Shown here: in pieces, positions 36,749 through 45,154 of the stretch
Layout of the letters: each line of letters begins with the position of its first letter
Numbering within the stretch: position 1 is the first letter of the stretch
NCBI RefSeq assembly: GCF_001426375.1
Contig: NZ_LMEO01000051.1
Span: 62,241-126,240 of the forward strand
DNA: 64,000 nucleotides
Direction: 5' to 3'
Source: Paenibacillus sp. Root444D2
Lineage (GTDB): Bacteria > Bacillota > Bacilli > Paenibacillales > NBRC-103111
Program-made: the position numbers and the translations under genes
Notes under the pieces: generated by a model
The model's database searches: none
The model's input: only the letters and a program-made list of their open reading frames with translations
What the model was told of the DNA's origin: nothing

Positions 36749-38275
36749 ATGAATTTTTTCGCGTTTATCTTTTTTGTGGCCGTAGTGATTGGAACACTGG
36801 TTATTACGTACCATTCTGCTAAACGTACAATGAATACGAATGACTTTTACGTGGCTGGAAATCGACTCACTGGCTTGCAAAACGGGCTGGCCATTTCCGG
36901 TGATTATATGAGTGCCGCTTCTTTTCTTGGTATTACGGGGACCATTGCCATATATGGCTTTGATGGTTTTTTCTATTCAATAGGTTTTCTAGCATCCTAC
37001 GTGATTGTTCTCTATATAATCGCAGAACCGCTGCATAATCTGGGACGTTTTACGATGGCAGACGCGATCGCAGTGAGGTTTCAAGAGAAGAATCTTAGAG
37101 GTTGGATGGCGATTAACAATATTTTGATCACGATCTTTTATATGATTGCTCAGTTGGTTGGGGCAGGGGGTATCATCCATTTACTGCTAGGGGTGGAATA
37201 TTCCTCAGCAATCCTTGTAGTCGGCAGCTTGATGACCATTTATGTAGCTTTCGGTGGTATGCTTGCCACTTCTTGGGTGCAAATCATCAAGGCTATTTTA
37301 CTCGTGTGCAGTACTTTTATGATCAGCCTGATGGTACTTGCCAGATTTAACTGGAATCTATTTGATCTGTATGTGTATGTTTCGCAAGCAACTCCGTTAA
37401 AGGAGAAATTTGTACAGCCTGGGAATTTTTTCTCGGGACCCTTGGATACGCTTTCCTTTAATCTGGCTTTGGTATTGGGGACAGCAGGGCTGCCGCACAT
37501 CGTCTCCAGATTCTATACAGTCAAGGAGGCGCAGACCGTCAGGTCTTCCGTCATTCATGCAACTTGGCTAATCGGTGCTTTTTATGTGATGACCATCTTT
37601 CTTGGTTTTGGTGCTGCAGCCTTCGTTGATCGAACTTTATTATTGGGTGAGGACAATATGGCGGCACCTTTACTCGCAAAGGCGCTTGGCGGCGAGTTTT
37701 GGATGGCGTTCATTTCAGCGGTTGCTTTTGCCACCATTCTGGCTGTTGTTTCTGGGTTGGTGCTGGCGGCAACGTCCGCTTTTTCGCATGATATCTACAG
37801 CAGTATACTGAAAAAGGGAAAAGCAACAGAGGCCCAGCAGATGCTGGTTGCCAAATGTTCGGCTGTAGTGATCGGCGTATTGTCTATCGTACTTGCTTTA
37901 GGTGCTCAGCGGTTAAACGTGGCATTCCTAGTCTCGCTGGCTTTTGCGGTAGCCGCTTCCGCGAACTTGCCCTTACTGCTGCTAACGCTGTACTGGCGCC
38001 GATTCAATTCAACTGGTGCCATAATCGGGCTGTTAACGGGACTTATCACTTCGATCTTGTTTGTGATTCTAAGTCCCAATGTAATGGATCCATCGTCTGG
38101 TTGGATTCGTCGTGAAGCGCTGTTCCCTTTGAATAATCCAGGAATTGTTTCTATACCGCTTGGATTCCTTGGAGGGATTCTGGGTACTTTACTGACTTCG
38201 AAGAAGAATGATCCGGATCATTACGATAAGATGATGGTTCAATCCCAATTGGCGCGGGTGGAATTGAGAGAATAG
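36749..38275 (+). CDS. Second SSS-family solute:sodium symporter, ActP-like paralogue
   Basis: A 508-residue symporter clearly paralogous to the preceding one: NDFYVAGNRLTGLQNGLAISGDYM, GLPHIVSRFYTVKEAQTVRSSV and AVAASANLPLLLLTLYWRRF match segment by segment, and total length differs by two residues. Unlike the first, it has no DUF485 partner. ATG 36749 follows AGGAAGGGATCGGG. The tandem pair looks like a local duplication that then diverged, perhaps with different affinity or substrate. The terminator between them suggests separate expression. Confidence 0.9.
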   Translation: MNFFAFIFFVAVVIGTLVITYHSAKRTMNTNDFYVAGNRLTGLQNGLAISGDYMSAASFLGITGTIAIYGFDGFFYSIGFLASYVIVLYIIAEPLHNLGRFTMADAIAVRFQEKNLRGWMAINNILITIFYMIAQLVGAGGIIHLLLGVEYSSAILVVGSLMTIYVAFGGMLATSWVQIIKAILLVCSTFMISLMVLARFNWNLFDLYVYVSQATPLKEKFVQPGNFFSGPLDTLSFNLALVLGTAGLPHIVSRFYTVKEAQTVRSSVIHATWLIGAFYVMTIFLGFGAAAFVDRTLLLGEDNMAAPLLAKALGGEFWMAFISAVAFATILAVVSGLVLAATSAFSHDIYSSILKKGKATEAQQMLVAKCSAVVIGVLSIVLALGAQRLNVAFLVSLAFAVAASANLPLLLLTLYWRRFNSTGAIIGLLTGLITSILFVILSPNVMDPSSGWIRREALFPLNNPGIVSIPLGFLGGILGTLLTSKKNDPDHYDKMMVQSQLARVELRE

Positions 38276-38310
38276 GTGCGGGATACGAAATTTCAACAAG
38301 GAGGAAGGGG

Positions 38311-38847
38311 TTACTCCGGGTCGTTACCGAGAGATGAATGTTGCACATTTTTCTGTTGATCCGTGATAAATTTATAAAATAACACAAGGGCTGATTGTGA
38401 AAATAAATAGATGGGGAAGGAATAATAGATGAGGTAGGAATCTTTATAAGTAAACACTCCCGCCTTTAAACATACCCATTCAAACCCAGCGGAAAGTAAT
38501 GAAAACAACGCGATATATCCGACGGCTAGTATTCCTTTTAATCGAAATAGATCATAAAAATACATAAATATATATCCAAACGGAGCATACATAAAATATA
38601 CAACAAAATCCATGATTGAATACGCAGGTCCGTCCATAATATCATAAAGATCAAAAATATGGCCGCCAATTGAATTATCCAACATACTGGCAAGCGTGGA
38701 GCTGAAAAGCAATAATAATAAAGTAACAGATAGGGGGAATCGTTTCGGCATGAAGTAAATAAATCCATATGCGAAAACAATGCATATAAGCACAAAGTAG
38801 TCATTCATATCGAATGCGCGTTCATCAAATGGCATAAAACTTCTCAT
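38311..38847 (-). CDS. Integral membrane protein of unknown function (178 residues)
   Basis: I do not recognise a function. It has about five membrane helices, with a charged start and a short polar C-terminus (DQQKNVQHSSLGNDPE). The size and helix pattern resemble small multi-spanning proteins common in spore-forming Bacilli. It starts one base after the stop of the upstream gene at 38849, so the two form a two-gene operon whose products may interact. It converges with the symporter gene at 38275. Confidence 0.7.
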   Translation of the reverse strand: MRSFMPFDERAFDMNDYFVLICIVFAYGFIYFMPKRFPLSVTLLLLLFSSTLASMLDNSIGGHIFDLYDIMDGPAYSIMDFVVYFMYAPFGYIFMYFYDLFRLKGILAVGYIALFSLLSAGFEWVCLKAGVFTYKDSYLIYYSFPIYLFSQSALVLFYKFITDQQKNVQHSSLGNDPE

Positions 38848-38848
38848 G

Positions 38849-39298
38849 CTAATAGGTACACATCCTTCTGAAACATTTTAAGGCAAGGATTGTAAGGTAC
38901 AACAAAAACAATCGGTACCCGAATAAAACAGCCAAATGCCACATTCCGTCGTATGTAAACAAGCTCAAAGAACGACCTATGAATTCAAAGGCAAGAAGAG
39001 TAACTAGCGAAGTTAAAAAAAACGCCGTTTTTGTAAAATGAATGTAGGCATGAACAAGGATCACAATCATTGCAGGGATAACCAAGCTTTGATACAACGA
39101 AAATGAAACGTAAAGTAAAGGATTTTTCGATATCTGATAAAATTTGATGGGTTCCGCAAGCAGATACGCAATGCTGGTATTCACGAAATCTATGAATAAA
39201 AACACAAAGGCGAGATGTCTATGAGACGATTTTTTGGCTAATGTAGCTAGAATTCCGAATAGTAACCAGCAAAAGAACAAATATAAGGAAATGACCAT
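38849..39298 (-). CDS. Integral membrane protein of unknown function (149 residues)
   Basis: A 149-residue, very hydrophobic protein with about five helices and a short basic C-terminus (CFRRMCTY). First gene of a two-gene minus-strand operon with the 178-residue membrane protein. The start ATG 39298 follows GTGGGG. The overall topology of the two products looks alike, suggesting distant paralogues acting as a pair. No catalytic or transport motif is visible. Confidence 0.7.
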   Translation of the reverse strand: MVISLYLFFCWLLFGILATLAKKSSHRHLAFVFLFIDFVNTSIAYLLAEPIKFYQISKNPLLYVSFSLYQSLVIPAMIVILVHAYIHFTKTAFFLTSLVTLLAFEFIGRSLSLFTYDGMWHLAVLFGYRLFLLYLTILALKCFRRMCTY

Positions 39299-39403
39299 TT
39301 AACCCCACCATTACATTACAGTTTCAATTTTCTGTATTATTGAAATAAATGGAATAAATTATACACAGGAATGAATGAATCCAATCGTGTATAGTGGGTT
39401 GGA

Positions 39404-40204
39404 CTATAACTCCCCATACCTAGCCAAAGCTTTTTTGGCCGATTCAAGCATTCTCCTTTGCAAGTGCTCGCCTTGGCTAACGCGTATCCGCTTACCCAAG
39501 AAGCGAAGTTTGCTCAGGACATATTCGGCTTCATTATTTTGAAAGGTTAATCGGATTGTATACGTTTCTTGAATATCATCGTAATCAACTTGCTTCTCAA
39601 AGCAAGAGAAGGCATATAAAATCCGCGACAATTCTCGATTGTACTCCTTTATAACCTCAATCGTTGCATGAATCAGACGTTTTTGGAGCAGTTTCTCTAT
39701 GTCTGAACCAATTTGGGCGACTCGCTCAGGAGAAATGGACAACTCTTTGATCGATTCAATTTTTTCGAGTTTCGTACTCATCATTGCTCGATGTCTGATG
39801 TGATACCAGAGCAAGTACCATTCTTTTTTCACCAAGGAATACTCAAGCTTATAGGGAAAGGCCATTTCATTGGTAAAAATCCGATCATCCTTCACTCTGT
39901 AAGTAAGTTGGATAGCGGCTTGACTCGTAATGAATCGACGTAATGCGCGAAGCATCGGGTGATAGACTAGCCTCTCCTTACTTCGAGCTTTCTCAATAAA
40001 GGCATCAGAAAAATCCAAGGTCTTCTCATCAACTAGCACAAATTCAAGTTTTTCCAGTGTTTCCGGTGTGAAAGCATAGGATGCAGAGGGATGGTTAAGC
40101 ATAGTTTTGAGCCATGACCTTTCCTGTGAGGTGATCATGAAAGTGCCCGAGTTTTCTAGCCGCGTAATCATTTGATAGTTAAATATTTTCTCGAACAGGT
40201 TCAT
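39404..40204 (-). CDS. WYL-domain transcriptional regulator (second of pair)
   Basis: A roughly 266-residue protein with the WYL ligand-sensing fold: the segment IQLTYRVKDDRIFTNEMAFPYKLEYSLVKKEWYLLWYHI at about 115-150 matches the WYL core. It has no obvious N-terminal winged helix, unlike its neighbour. ATG 40204 is preceded by TTGAGGCG and lies inside the 3' end of the upstream WYL gene (26-base overlap), so the pair is co-translated and probably acts together. It is divergent from the RNA-repair genes at 41662. WYL proteins are frequent regulators of RNA-repair and defence loci, sensing nucleic acid or nucleotide ligands. Confidence 0.8.
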   Translation of the reverse strand: MNLFEKIFNYQMITRLENSGTFMITSQERSWLKTMLNHPSASYAFTPETLEKLEFVLVDEKTLDFSDAFIEKARSKERLVYHPMLRALRRFITSQAAIQLTYRVKDDRIFTNEMAFPYKLEYSLVKKEWYLLWYHIRHRAMMSTKLEKIESIKELSISPERVAQIGSDIEKLLQKRLIHATIEVIKEYNRELSRILYAFSCFEKQVDYDDIQETYTIRLTFQNNEAEYVLSKLRFLGKRIRVSQGEHLQRRMLESAKKALARYGEL

Positions 40205-41504
40205 AATACGCCTCAAGCTCCTTCCACTCCGCGATCATCTCATTCCGAAAATAGATCGGTTCAAGCACTTCGCAGCTAGATCCGAAGCTTCTAATCCAAG
40301 GCTTAATTTCCGTAGTTCCATTCACCTTAATTTCGAAAATAAACGAATCGATCTGTTCTTCCGTGATCTCTCCCCACTGTCCTTGAAGAAGGACACGATC
40401 TTTAATGAAATTCGGCCCCGTATCACCTGGGTTAAAAAATCTTACTCTCAAGATAACCGGTCGTCCGGTATCAAGGACCCAACTATGCTTTATACTCTCT
40501 TCCAATATACTTTTCTTCTCATCAAATAAGGTTAAGTCGACAGTCTCGCCTTGCTCAATTTGAGTCATGCCTTCCATCCGATATTTCTTGATACCATGCC
40601 GGGAATCATGAGCAAGAAGGTACCATCGTCCATATTGGTGATCGTAGACAATTTTGAGTGGTAATGTTTTCTGCAGCTTCCCTTCCATTTCACGTTCGAA
40701 CAATGGGTTTGTGTTTTTCGATGAATAGGATTGCGAATTTTTGGGCGAAAAGTATAGGAAATCGATCTTACGGCGATTTTGAATGGCTGATAGAAGGATG
40801 GAAAGATGCGCTTCATCCAAAATACGTGAGTGGTAATGATATTTAAAAAGGAATGGCTCTATGGATGCCGTTTCCGATGAGGTCCGATTCATCTGTTTTT
40901 TTAGCCCGTCTCGCAGTAAATAGCCTTGAACCGACGGTACCTGTGTATTCGACATCACATCAACAAAATCATAGAGATCAAGAAGCTCATCCTGACTAAG
41001 TTCATGGATTAAATCATTATGTATGCGATAACGATAGGGACGCGGTCCAGGCACTTTTTTAATGACACCGACTTCTTCGAGATATTTCAAGTCGTTTCGA
41101 ATCGTTTTCTCATCAGGAAGTGAGGAATCGCTTTGGATATCTTTACAACATACGTCTAGAAGTTCAATAGCGGTAAGTGCCTGCTCATTCAAAGCGGTAA
41201 GAAGAGTAGAAATTCGCTGACTTTCGGATTCTTTCAATGACTTCGCTCGAAATAAGAACAACAGCATAGGATCCTTTGAATCGAAATAGCTGTAGCGCAG
41301 CATCTCGGCGAATTCTTTCCTTTGCGTATCCGGTGCTTGTTGATACATCGTCGCTACGATTTCTTTTAACCGGCGTAAGGTTTTATCAAAGGTATGTACC
41401 GAGATACCCAGCCTCTCCGCAAATTGCTGACGACTGTACGCCCCGCTTGTGAGGACAAGCATTCGCAGAAATTGAATTTCTTTATCAAAACTTTCCTTAG
41501 CCAT
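40179..41504 (-). CDS. WYL-domain transcriptional regulator with N-terminal helix-turn-helix
   Basis: A 441-residue regulator. The N-terminal helix-turn-helix (SRQQFAERLGISVHTFDKTLRRL) is followed by a second winged-helix-like block at about 115-165 (EKTIRNDLKYLEEVGVIKK). The WYL core (IDFLYFSPKN, LPLKIVYDHQYGRWYLLAHD) lies at about 245-310 and a C-terminal WCX-like extension follows. Start ATG 41504. It diverges from rtcB across a 157-bp spacer and heads the two-gene WYL operon. Inference: it represses or activates the RNA-repair genes in response to damaged RNA or a nucleotide. Confidence 0.87.
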   Translation of the reverse strand: MAKESFDKEIQFLRMLVLTSGAYSRQQFAERLGISVHTFDKTLRRLKEIVATMYQQAPDTQRKEFAEMLRYSYFDSKDPMLLFLFRAKSLKESESQRISTLLTALNEQALTAIELLDVCCKDIQSDSSLPDEKTIRNDLKYLEEVGVIKKVPGPRPYRYRIHNDLIHELSQDELLDLYDFVDVMSNTQVPSVQGYLLRDGLKKQMNRTSSETASIEPFLFKYHYHSRILDEAHLSILLSAIQNRRKIDFLYFSPKNSQSYSSKNTNPLFEREMEGKLQKTLPLKIVYDHQYGRWYLLAHDSRHGIKKYRMEGMTQIEQGETVDLTLFDEKKSILEESIKHSWVLDTGRPVILRVRFFNPGDTGPNFIKDRVLLQGQWGEITEEQIDSFIFEIKVNGTTEIKPWIRSFGSSCEVLEPIYFRNEMIAEWKELEAYYEPVRENI

Positions 41505-41573
41505 TTGTACCCCTCGCTCTTCATTTCAACCTTATCTCATTGTAACAGGGGAGAGAAATGGAGAAAATGGAAA

Positions 41574-41601
41574 ACTTTTCACCTGTCGTCATACTTTCAC
41601 C
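41574..41601 (+). promoter_or_regulatory. Direct repeat between WYL and rtcB genes
   Basis: ACTTTTCACC (41574-41583) and ACTTTCACC (41593-41601) are near-identical direct repeats about two helical turns apart in the divergent spacer, upstream of the rtcB ribosome binding site AACGGAGG (41647). A possible operator for a WYL regulator; no convincing -35/-10 pair was found. Confidence 0.35.
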
Positions 41602-41661
41602 ATGTTCGTTCGCACGCAAATAAGCGAAGATAGCTTTAGAAGAAAAACGGAGGTTAATCAA

Positions 41662-43080
41662 ATGGATATGAAAACAATTGTACACGGCGGTAATCATTAC
41701 GAAAAGGAACTAGAGCATGGCAATCTTCATGTTTTTGCTAACCCGGATGTGTTCCAATCTTTTGAGAACAAAGTATTCGAAATGGCAGATAATAACCTGC
41801 GGATTCCGCGCAATGTGCATATGAGCTACACCCCTGACGCCCATGTCGGAATTGGAACTTGCATTGGGACAACGGCAGTTTGGAGCATGAAGGATGGGTT
41901 CGTTTCCCCTTCCATTGTTGGTGTAGATATCGGCTGCGGCATGCGTGTTCATACGACGTCCCTGCATAAACGTGATATTCAAGACAAGGGTGTTCGCAGG
42001 GCGCTAATCAAAGCAATCGAGAAATATGTTCCAACCAATGAGCGCACAAATACGAATTATTCAGATATTGATATCATGGATGTTGTCCAAAACGGGTTAA
42101 AGGGACTTCCTGAGAAATATATACCGAGCGAACAGTGGTTGACACATGTAGAAGAGTCTACGTTTAAGTTCGACCACGCCTACCTTGAGAATTTGCCAGC
42201 AAAAATTCGTAAATATGCCCACGGGCAGCTTGGGACGCTTGGTGGCGGGAACCATTTTATAGAGATTCAATATCTAGAAGTGGCGGAAGCTCATAAGGAT
42301 TTGGCAGCAAAATGGGGCTTGTTCGACGGTCAGGTTGTCGTCATGATTCACTCCGGTTCTCGTGCATGGGGAGCTATGTTAGGTCAAGAATTCACCAAGG
42401 TTTTTAGAGAAGTAATGAACAGTTGGGGTGTCGTAAATCCGGATCGGAATCTCTTATATGCGCCAATTGCAAGTCATGAAGGGCAAACCTACTTAAATCT
42501 GATGTATTCCGCTCTAAACTTTGCAGTAAGTAATCGACATATGATTGCTTATGGTGTGCGTGAAGCTTTCAGAGAAGTTTTTGGCGAGAATGAAGAATTG
42601 CCTGTTCTATATGACCTTATGCATAACTATGCGCTAAAGGAATTTCACCGCAATCAGCCGATGCTTGTTCATCGGAAGGGAGCGACAAGAGCGCTGCCGC
42701 CAGGTCATTTCCTGAATTCAGCTGCCTATAAAGAAACGGGGCATCCGGCATTAATCCCAGGTTCTATGGGAACCTCATCGTACATTATGGTTGGGAAAGA
42801 AGAAGGGCTGAAAAACTTCTACTCCATCTGTCACGGTGCGGGCAGAGCAAGATCACGGAAAGCAACGAAAGAGCTCGTCACTGTTGATCAATTCGCGCAA
42901 TCGATGAAAGTTGGAACAGATGATGAGATTCTGGTTAATCATCGCTCCCTGCAAACCATCCTTGATGAATGTCCGCAAGCCTATAAGGATGTGGATCAGA
43001 TTATTGATAGTGTTGTGGGTGCATCGTTAGCGGATGTGGTGGCGATTTGTAAGCCGATGGTTGCGATTAAAGGCGTTTAG
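41662..43080 (+). CDS. rtcB: RtcB-family RNA ligase, copy 1
   Basis: A 472-residue RtcB, the GTP- and manganese-dependent ligase that joins RNA 2',3'-cyclic or 3'-phosphate ends to 5'-OH ends. Active-site parts are present: SYTPDAHVGIGTCIG, GVDIGCGMRV (D89, C92), GGGNHFIEIQ, HSGSRAWG, and the guanylylated histidine H391 in CHGAGRARSR. ATG 41662 is selected for the AACGGAGG site; the upstream in-frame start at 41602 has none. First gene of the RNA-repair set, divergent from the WYL pair. A second rtcB at 45155 shares roughly half its residues. Confidence 0.95.
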   Translation: MDMKTIVHGGNHYEKELEHGNLHVFANPDVFQSFENKVFEMADNNLRIPRNVHMSYTPDAHVGIGTCIGTTAVWSMKDGFVSPSIVGVDIGCGMRVHTTSLHKRDIQDKGVRRALIKAIEKYVPTNERTNTNYSDIDIMDVVQNGLKGLPEKYIPSEQWLTHVEESTFKFDHAYLENLPAKIRKYAHGQLGTLGGGNHFIEIQYLEVAEAHKDLAAKWGLFDGQVVVMIHSGSRAWGAMLGQEFTKVFREVMNSWGVVNPDRNLLYAPIASHEGQTYLNLMYSALNFAVSNRHMIAYGVREAFREVFGENEELPVLYDLMHNYALKEFHRNQPMLVHRKGATRALPPGHFLNSAAYKETGHPALIPGSMGTSSYIMVGKEEGLKNFYSICHGAGRARSRKATKELVTVDQFAQSMKVGTDDEILVNHRSLQTILDECPQAYKDVDQIIDSVVGASLADVVAICKPMVAIKGV

Positions 43081-43105
43081 GAAAATAATAGGAGAGGTGA
43101 AAACA

Positions 43106-43561
43106 ATGAAATTAGCAGAAGCTTTAATGAATAGAGCCGATTGCCAAAAGCGTGTGGAGCAATTGAAAGCTAGATTAACACGCAGCGCCAAAGTCCAAGA
43201 AGGCGAGCAACCTCCTGAGAATCCAACAGACCTTTTTCAAGAGTTGAACGACACTTTAAATGAATTTGAATCTTTAGTGACGGCCATCAATCGGACGAAT
43301 TCTCAAGTCTCGTTGAGCACTGGGGTTACACTTGCCGAGGCATTAGCACAAAGAGATACATTATCCATTCGGAGATCTATCATTCAAGATGTTATAAATG
43401 CTGCAGCTATTAGACAGGACCGATTCAGCAAATCGGAAGTGAAGTTTTATTCGACTGTATCTATTGTGGTTTTGCAAAAGCAGGTTGATCTGTACTCGAA
43501 AGCTTTTCGCGAACTAGACACGACCATTCAAGAAGCGAATTGGAAAACAGAATTGTTGTAA
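43106..43561 (+). CDS. DIP1984-family protein
   Basis: A 151-residue protein of the DIP1984 (septicolysin-like) family: MKLAEALMNRADCQKRVEQLKARL at the start, NRTNSQV in the middle and a conserved YSTVSIVVLQKQVDLYSKAFRELDTTIQEANW ending. It is almost entirely helical, probably a long helical hairpin. ATG 43106 follows AGGAGAGGTG, 25 bases after rtcB, so the two are co-transcribed. DIP1984 genes recur beside rtcB in other bacteria; the biochemical role is unknown, perhaps an RNA or ligase scaffold. Confidence 0.85.
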   Translation: MKLAEALMNRADCQKRVEQLKARLTRSAKVQEGEQPPENPTDLFQELNDTLNEFESLVTAINRTNSQVSLSTGVTLAEALAQRDTLSIRRSIIQDVINAAAIRQDRFSKSEVKFYSTVSIVVLQKQVDLYSKAFRELDTTIQEANWKTELL

Positions 43562-43568
43562 GTTATTT

Positions 43569-43692
43569 CATTATGACGTTGGTAGCCTTTTGTCCGAAGG
43601 TGAGCACAACCCGCCAACTGGGTAAGTTGGAACTGATGGTGGATGTGAGGGGCCATGTCCTGTAGGTTCGAATCCTGCTTAAACAACTAATG
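43569..43692 (+). ncRNA. Candidate tRNA-like noncoding RNA in the rtcB operon
   Basis: Just after the DIP1984 gene lies an element with a near-perfect tRNA T-arm: stem GTAGG (43662-43666) with CCTGC (43674-43678, one G-T pair) and the canonical seven-base loop TTCGAAT. Upstream is a D-loop-like GTTGGTAG (43578-43585) flanked by GAC/GTC, then a central rod: CACAACC (43605-43611) with GGATGTG (43641-43647), tipped by CCAACT/AGTTGG with a GGGTA loop. CATTA (43569-43573) and GTTG (43578-43581) can pair with CAACTAATG (43684-43692) to close it. No anticodon arm or standard acceptor stem forms, so it is not an ordinary tRNA. tRNA-like and Y RNAs are known companions of bacterial RtcB systems. Ends are approximate. 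Confidence 0.5.
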
Positions 43693-43903
43693 CCCATTAC
43701 AGTTACAATCGTATAAGTTATGTTTATTGTTACAACCAAGTGCTGATTCAGACGAAATGGTGAGGGTGGGAACGGGGACTTTCATAGTGGAAATAAAGGA
43801 ACGTCGATTCGTTATTCTTCCTTAAAATGACTTAAAATGCTTGGACGCGGAAAGTCAGTATCTTATTTGTCCAAAATGAATAGTGAAACTTGTCAAATGG
43901 AGC

Positions 43904-43980
43904 ATATAGAGCATCCTCGTTCCGCTTCATCACTAAAAGGGGCAGTATTCGAACAAATAGAGCACTGACGTTCCGCTATT
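43904..43980 (+). repeat. Pair of AAATAG...GTTCCGCT repeats
   Basis: Two copies, ATATAGAGC...CGTTCCGCT at 43904-43926 and AAATAGAGC...ACGTTCCGCTATT at 43955-43980, step 51, of the same family as the cluster at 4929-5108. They lie in the 600-bp spacer between the DIP1984 gene and the 29-residue frame. Apart from the tRNA-like element and this pair, I see nothing else identifiable in 43693-44140. Confidence 0.65.
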
Positions 43981-44161
43981 AGTGAAAAGGTGACGGTTTA
44001 TGCAGCAGATCCTTGCCAAATTGATCGTCATAGCTTCTGATTGCAATAGATTATATTTATGATAGTGATCATTATAATTAATCTTTCCGCCGCAACGGAT
44101 TGACAGTTCTTGGGTTTGACTCGTATGATGTTTGTAAATGAATGGAAAGGAGGCCGACGAT

Positions 44162-44251
44162 ATGATTCGCAATCAAATTTCTATGAATAACCTGACAATT
44201 GAAAAGCACATCATTCCATCGGTCTCAACCGGACTTGTGACGAATACGTAG
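44162..44251 (+). CDS. Possible 29-residue peptide gene
   Basis: A 29-residue frame (starts MIRNQISMNNLTIEK, ends STGLVTNT) placed seven bases after a near-ideal AAAGGAGG and followed 38 bases later by a strong terminator. No signal peptide, cysteine or membrane helix. The combination of ribosome binding site and dedicated terminator makes a real mini-transcript plausible, but no homology is recognised. It sits inside the RNA-repair gene set, directly before the nucleotidyltransferase gene; a leader peptide or attenuator for downstream genes is an alternative. Confidence 0.45.
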   Translation: MIRNQISMNNLTIEKHIIPSVSTGLVTNT

Positions 44252-44289
44252 GTACTCTTTGAGTAGGCCTAGTTTAAATTTGACATGAT

Positions 44290-44323
44290 AAAGCCGTAGA
44301 CGATGTTGGTCTATGGCTTTTTT
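44290..44323 (+). terminator. Intrinsic terminator or attenuator before the nucleotidyltransferase gene
   Basis: AAAGCCGTAGAC (44290-44301) pairs with GTCTATGGCTTT (44309-44320), one G-T pair, seven-base loop, followed by TTT. It stands 34 bases before the next coding start, so the genes from 44357 on need readthrough, antitermination or a promoter inside it. Confidence 0.85.
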
Positions 44324-44356
44324 GCGTCCACATAATAAGAAGAAAGGGTGAGTCCC

Positions 44357-45139
44357 ATGACATTTGATATAGGAAAAATAGATAGTGAGCTTAAAAGAAT
44401 TGAGCAAGAGGAAGGTGTACGGATCCTCTATGCCTGTGAATCGGGTAGTAGAGCGTGGGGATTTCCATCGAAAGACAGTGATTATGATGTGAGATTTATC
44501 TACGTAAGACCTGTGGATTGGTACTTATCTCTATTCGAGAAACGAGATGTCATTGAACGTCCGATTAGCGATCAGCTGGACATCAACGGTTGGGATTTGA
44601 AAAAGGCGCTGAACTTGTTTCGTAAATCGAACCCACCTTTGCTCGAATGGCTTCAGTCGCCGATTCAATATATGGAGCAATACGGTGTAACGGAGCAAAT
44701 CCGCGAGCTGTCACCGCTAACCTTTTCACCGCGGTCTAGTATGTATCACTACTTGCATATGGCGAAAGGGAACTTTCGGGAATATTTGCAGGGTGAATAT
44801 GTGAAAATCAAAAAGTATTTTTATGTGTTACGCCCAATACTGGCTTGCCAGTGGATTGAAGAGCGCGGCAGTATGCCGCCGATGGATTTTGAAGAGCTGG
44901 TAGAGCAAATGCTGCTGGAATCGAAATTAAAACAAGAAGTATATACGTTGTTGGCGCGTAAGAAGGCTGGTGTCGAATTCGACTTAGAGCCGAAAATTAC
45001 GGTAATCAACGATTATTTAGATCGACAAATCGCTTATTTTGAAGAAACTGCCAAACATATCGCTGTCTCTGGCGAAAAACAAGAAGCAGCATTAGATGCT
45101 TTATTCCGAGATGCGCTAAGGGAGGTTTGGGGTTCATAG
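44357..45139 (+). CDS. RNA-repair nucleotidyltransferase, polymerase-beta superfamily (RlaP-like)
   Basis: A 260-residue nucleotidyltransferase. The catalytic core is at residues 28-50: ESGSRAWGFPSKDSDYDVRF, with the GS...G phosphate loop and metal-binding D42 and D44, then WDLKKALNLFRKSNPPLLEWLQSP, typical of the YcgL-type group found with RNA ligases (named RlaP in comparative-genomic work on RNA repair). ATG 44357 follows GAAAGGGTGA; a GTG at 44348 overlaps that site. It is 15 bases upstream of the second rtcB. Likely role: adding a nucleotide to, or modifying, RNA ends before ligation; the reaction is not proven. Confidence 0.87.
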   Translation: MTFDIGKIDSELKRIEQEEGVRILYACESGSRAWGFPSKDSDYDVRFIYVRPVDWYLSLFEKRDVIERPISDQLDINGWDLKKALNLFRKSNPPLLEWLQSPIQYMEQYGVTEQIRELSPLTFSPRSSMYHYLHMAKGNFREYLQGEYVKIKKYFYVLRPILACQWIEERGSMPPMDFEELVEQMLLESKLKQEVYTLLARKKAGVEFDLEPKITVINDYLDRQIAYFEETAKHIAVSGEKQEAALDALFRDALREVWGS

Positions 45140-45154
45140 AGAGGAACAAAACGA

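Noticed and set aside
43569-43692. Ordinary tRNA gene
   Set aside because: The T-arm is convincing, but there is no seven-base acceptor stem, no anticodon arm and no CCA; classed as tRNA-like instead.
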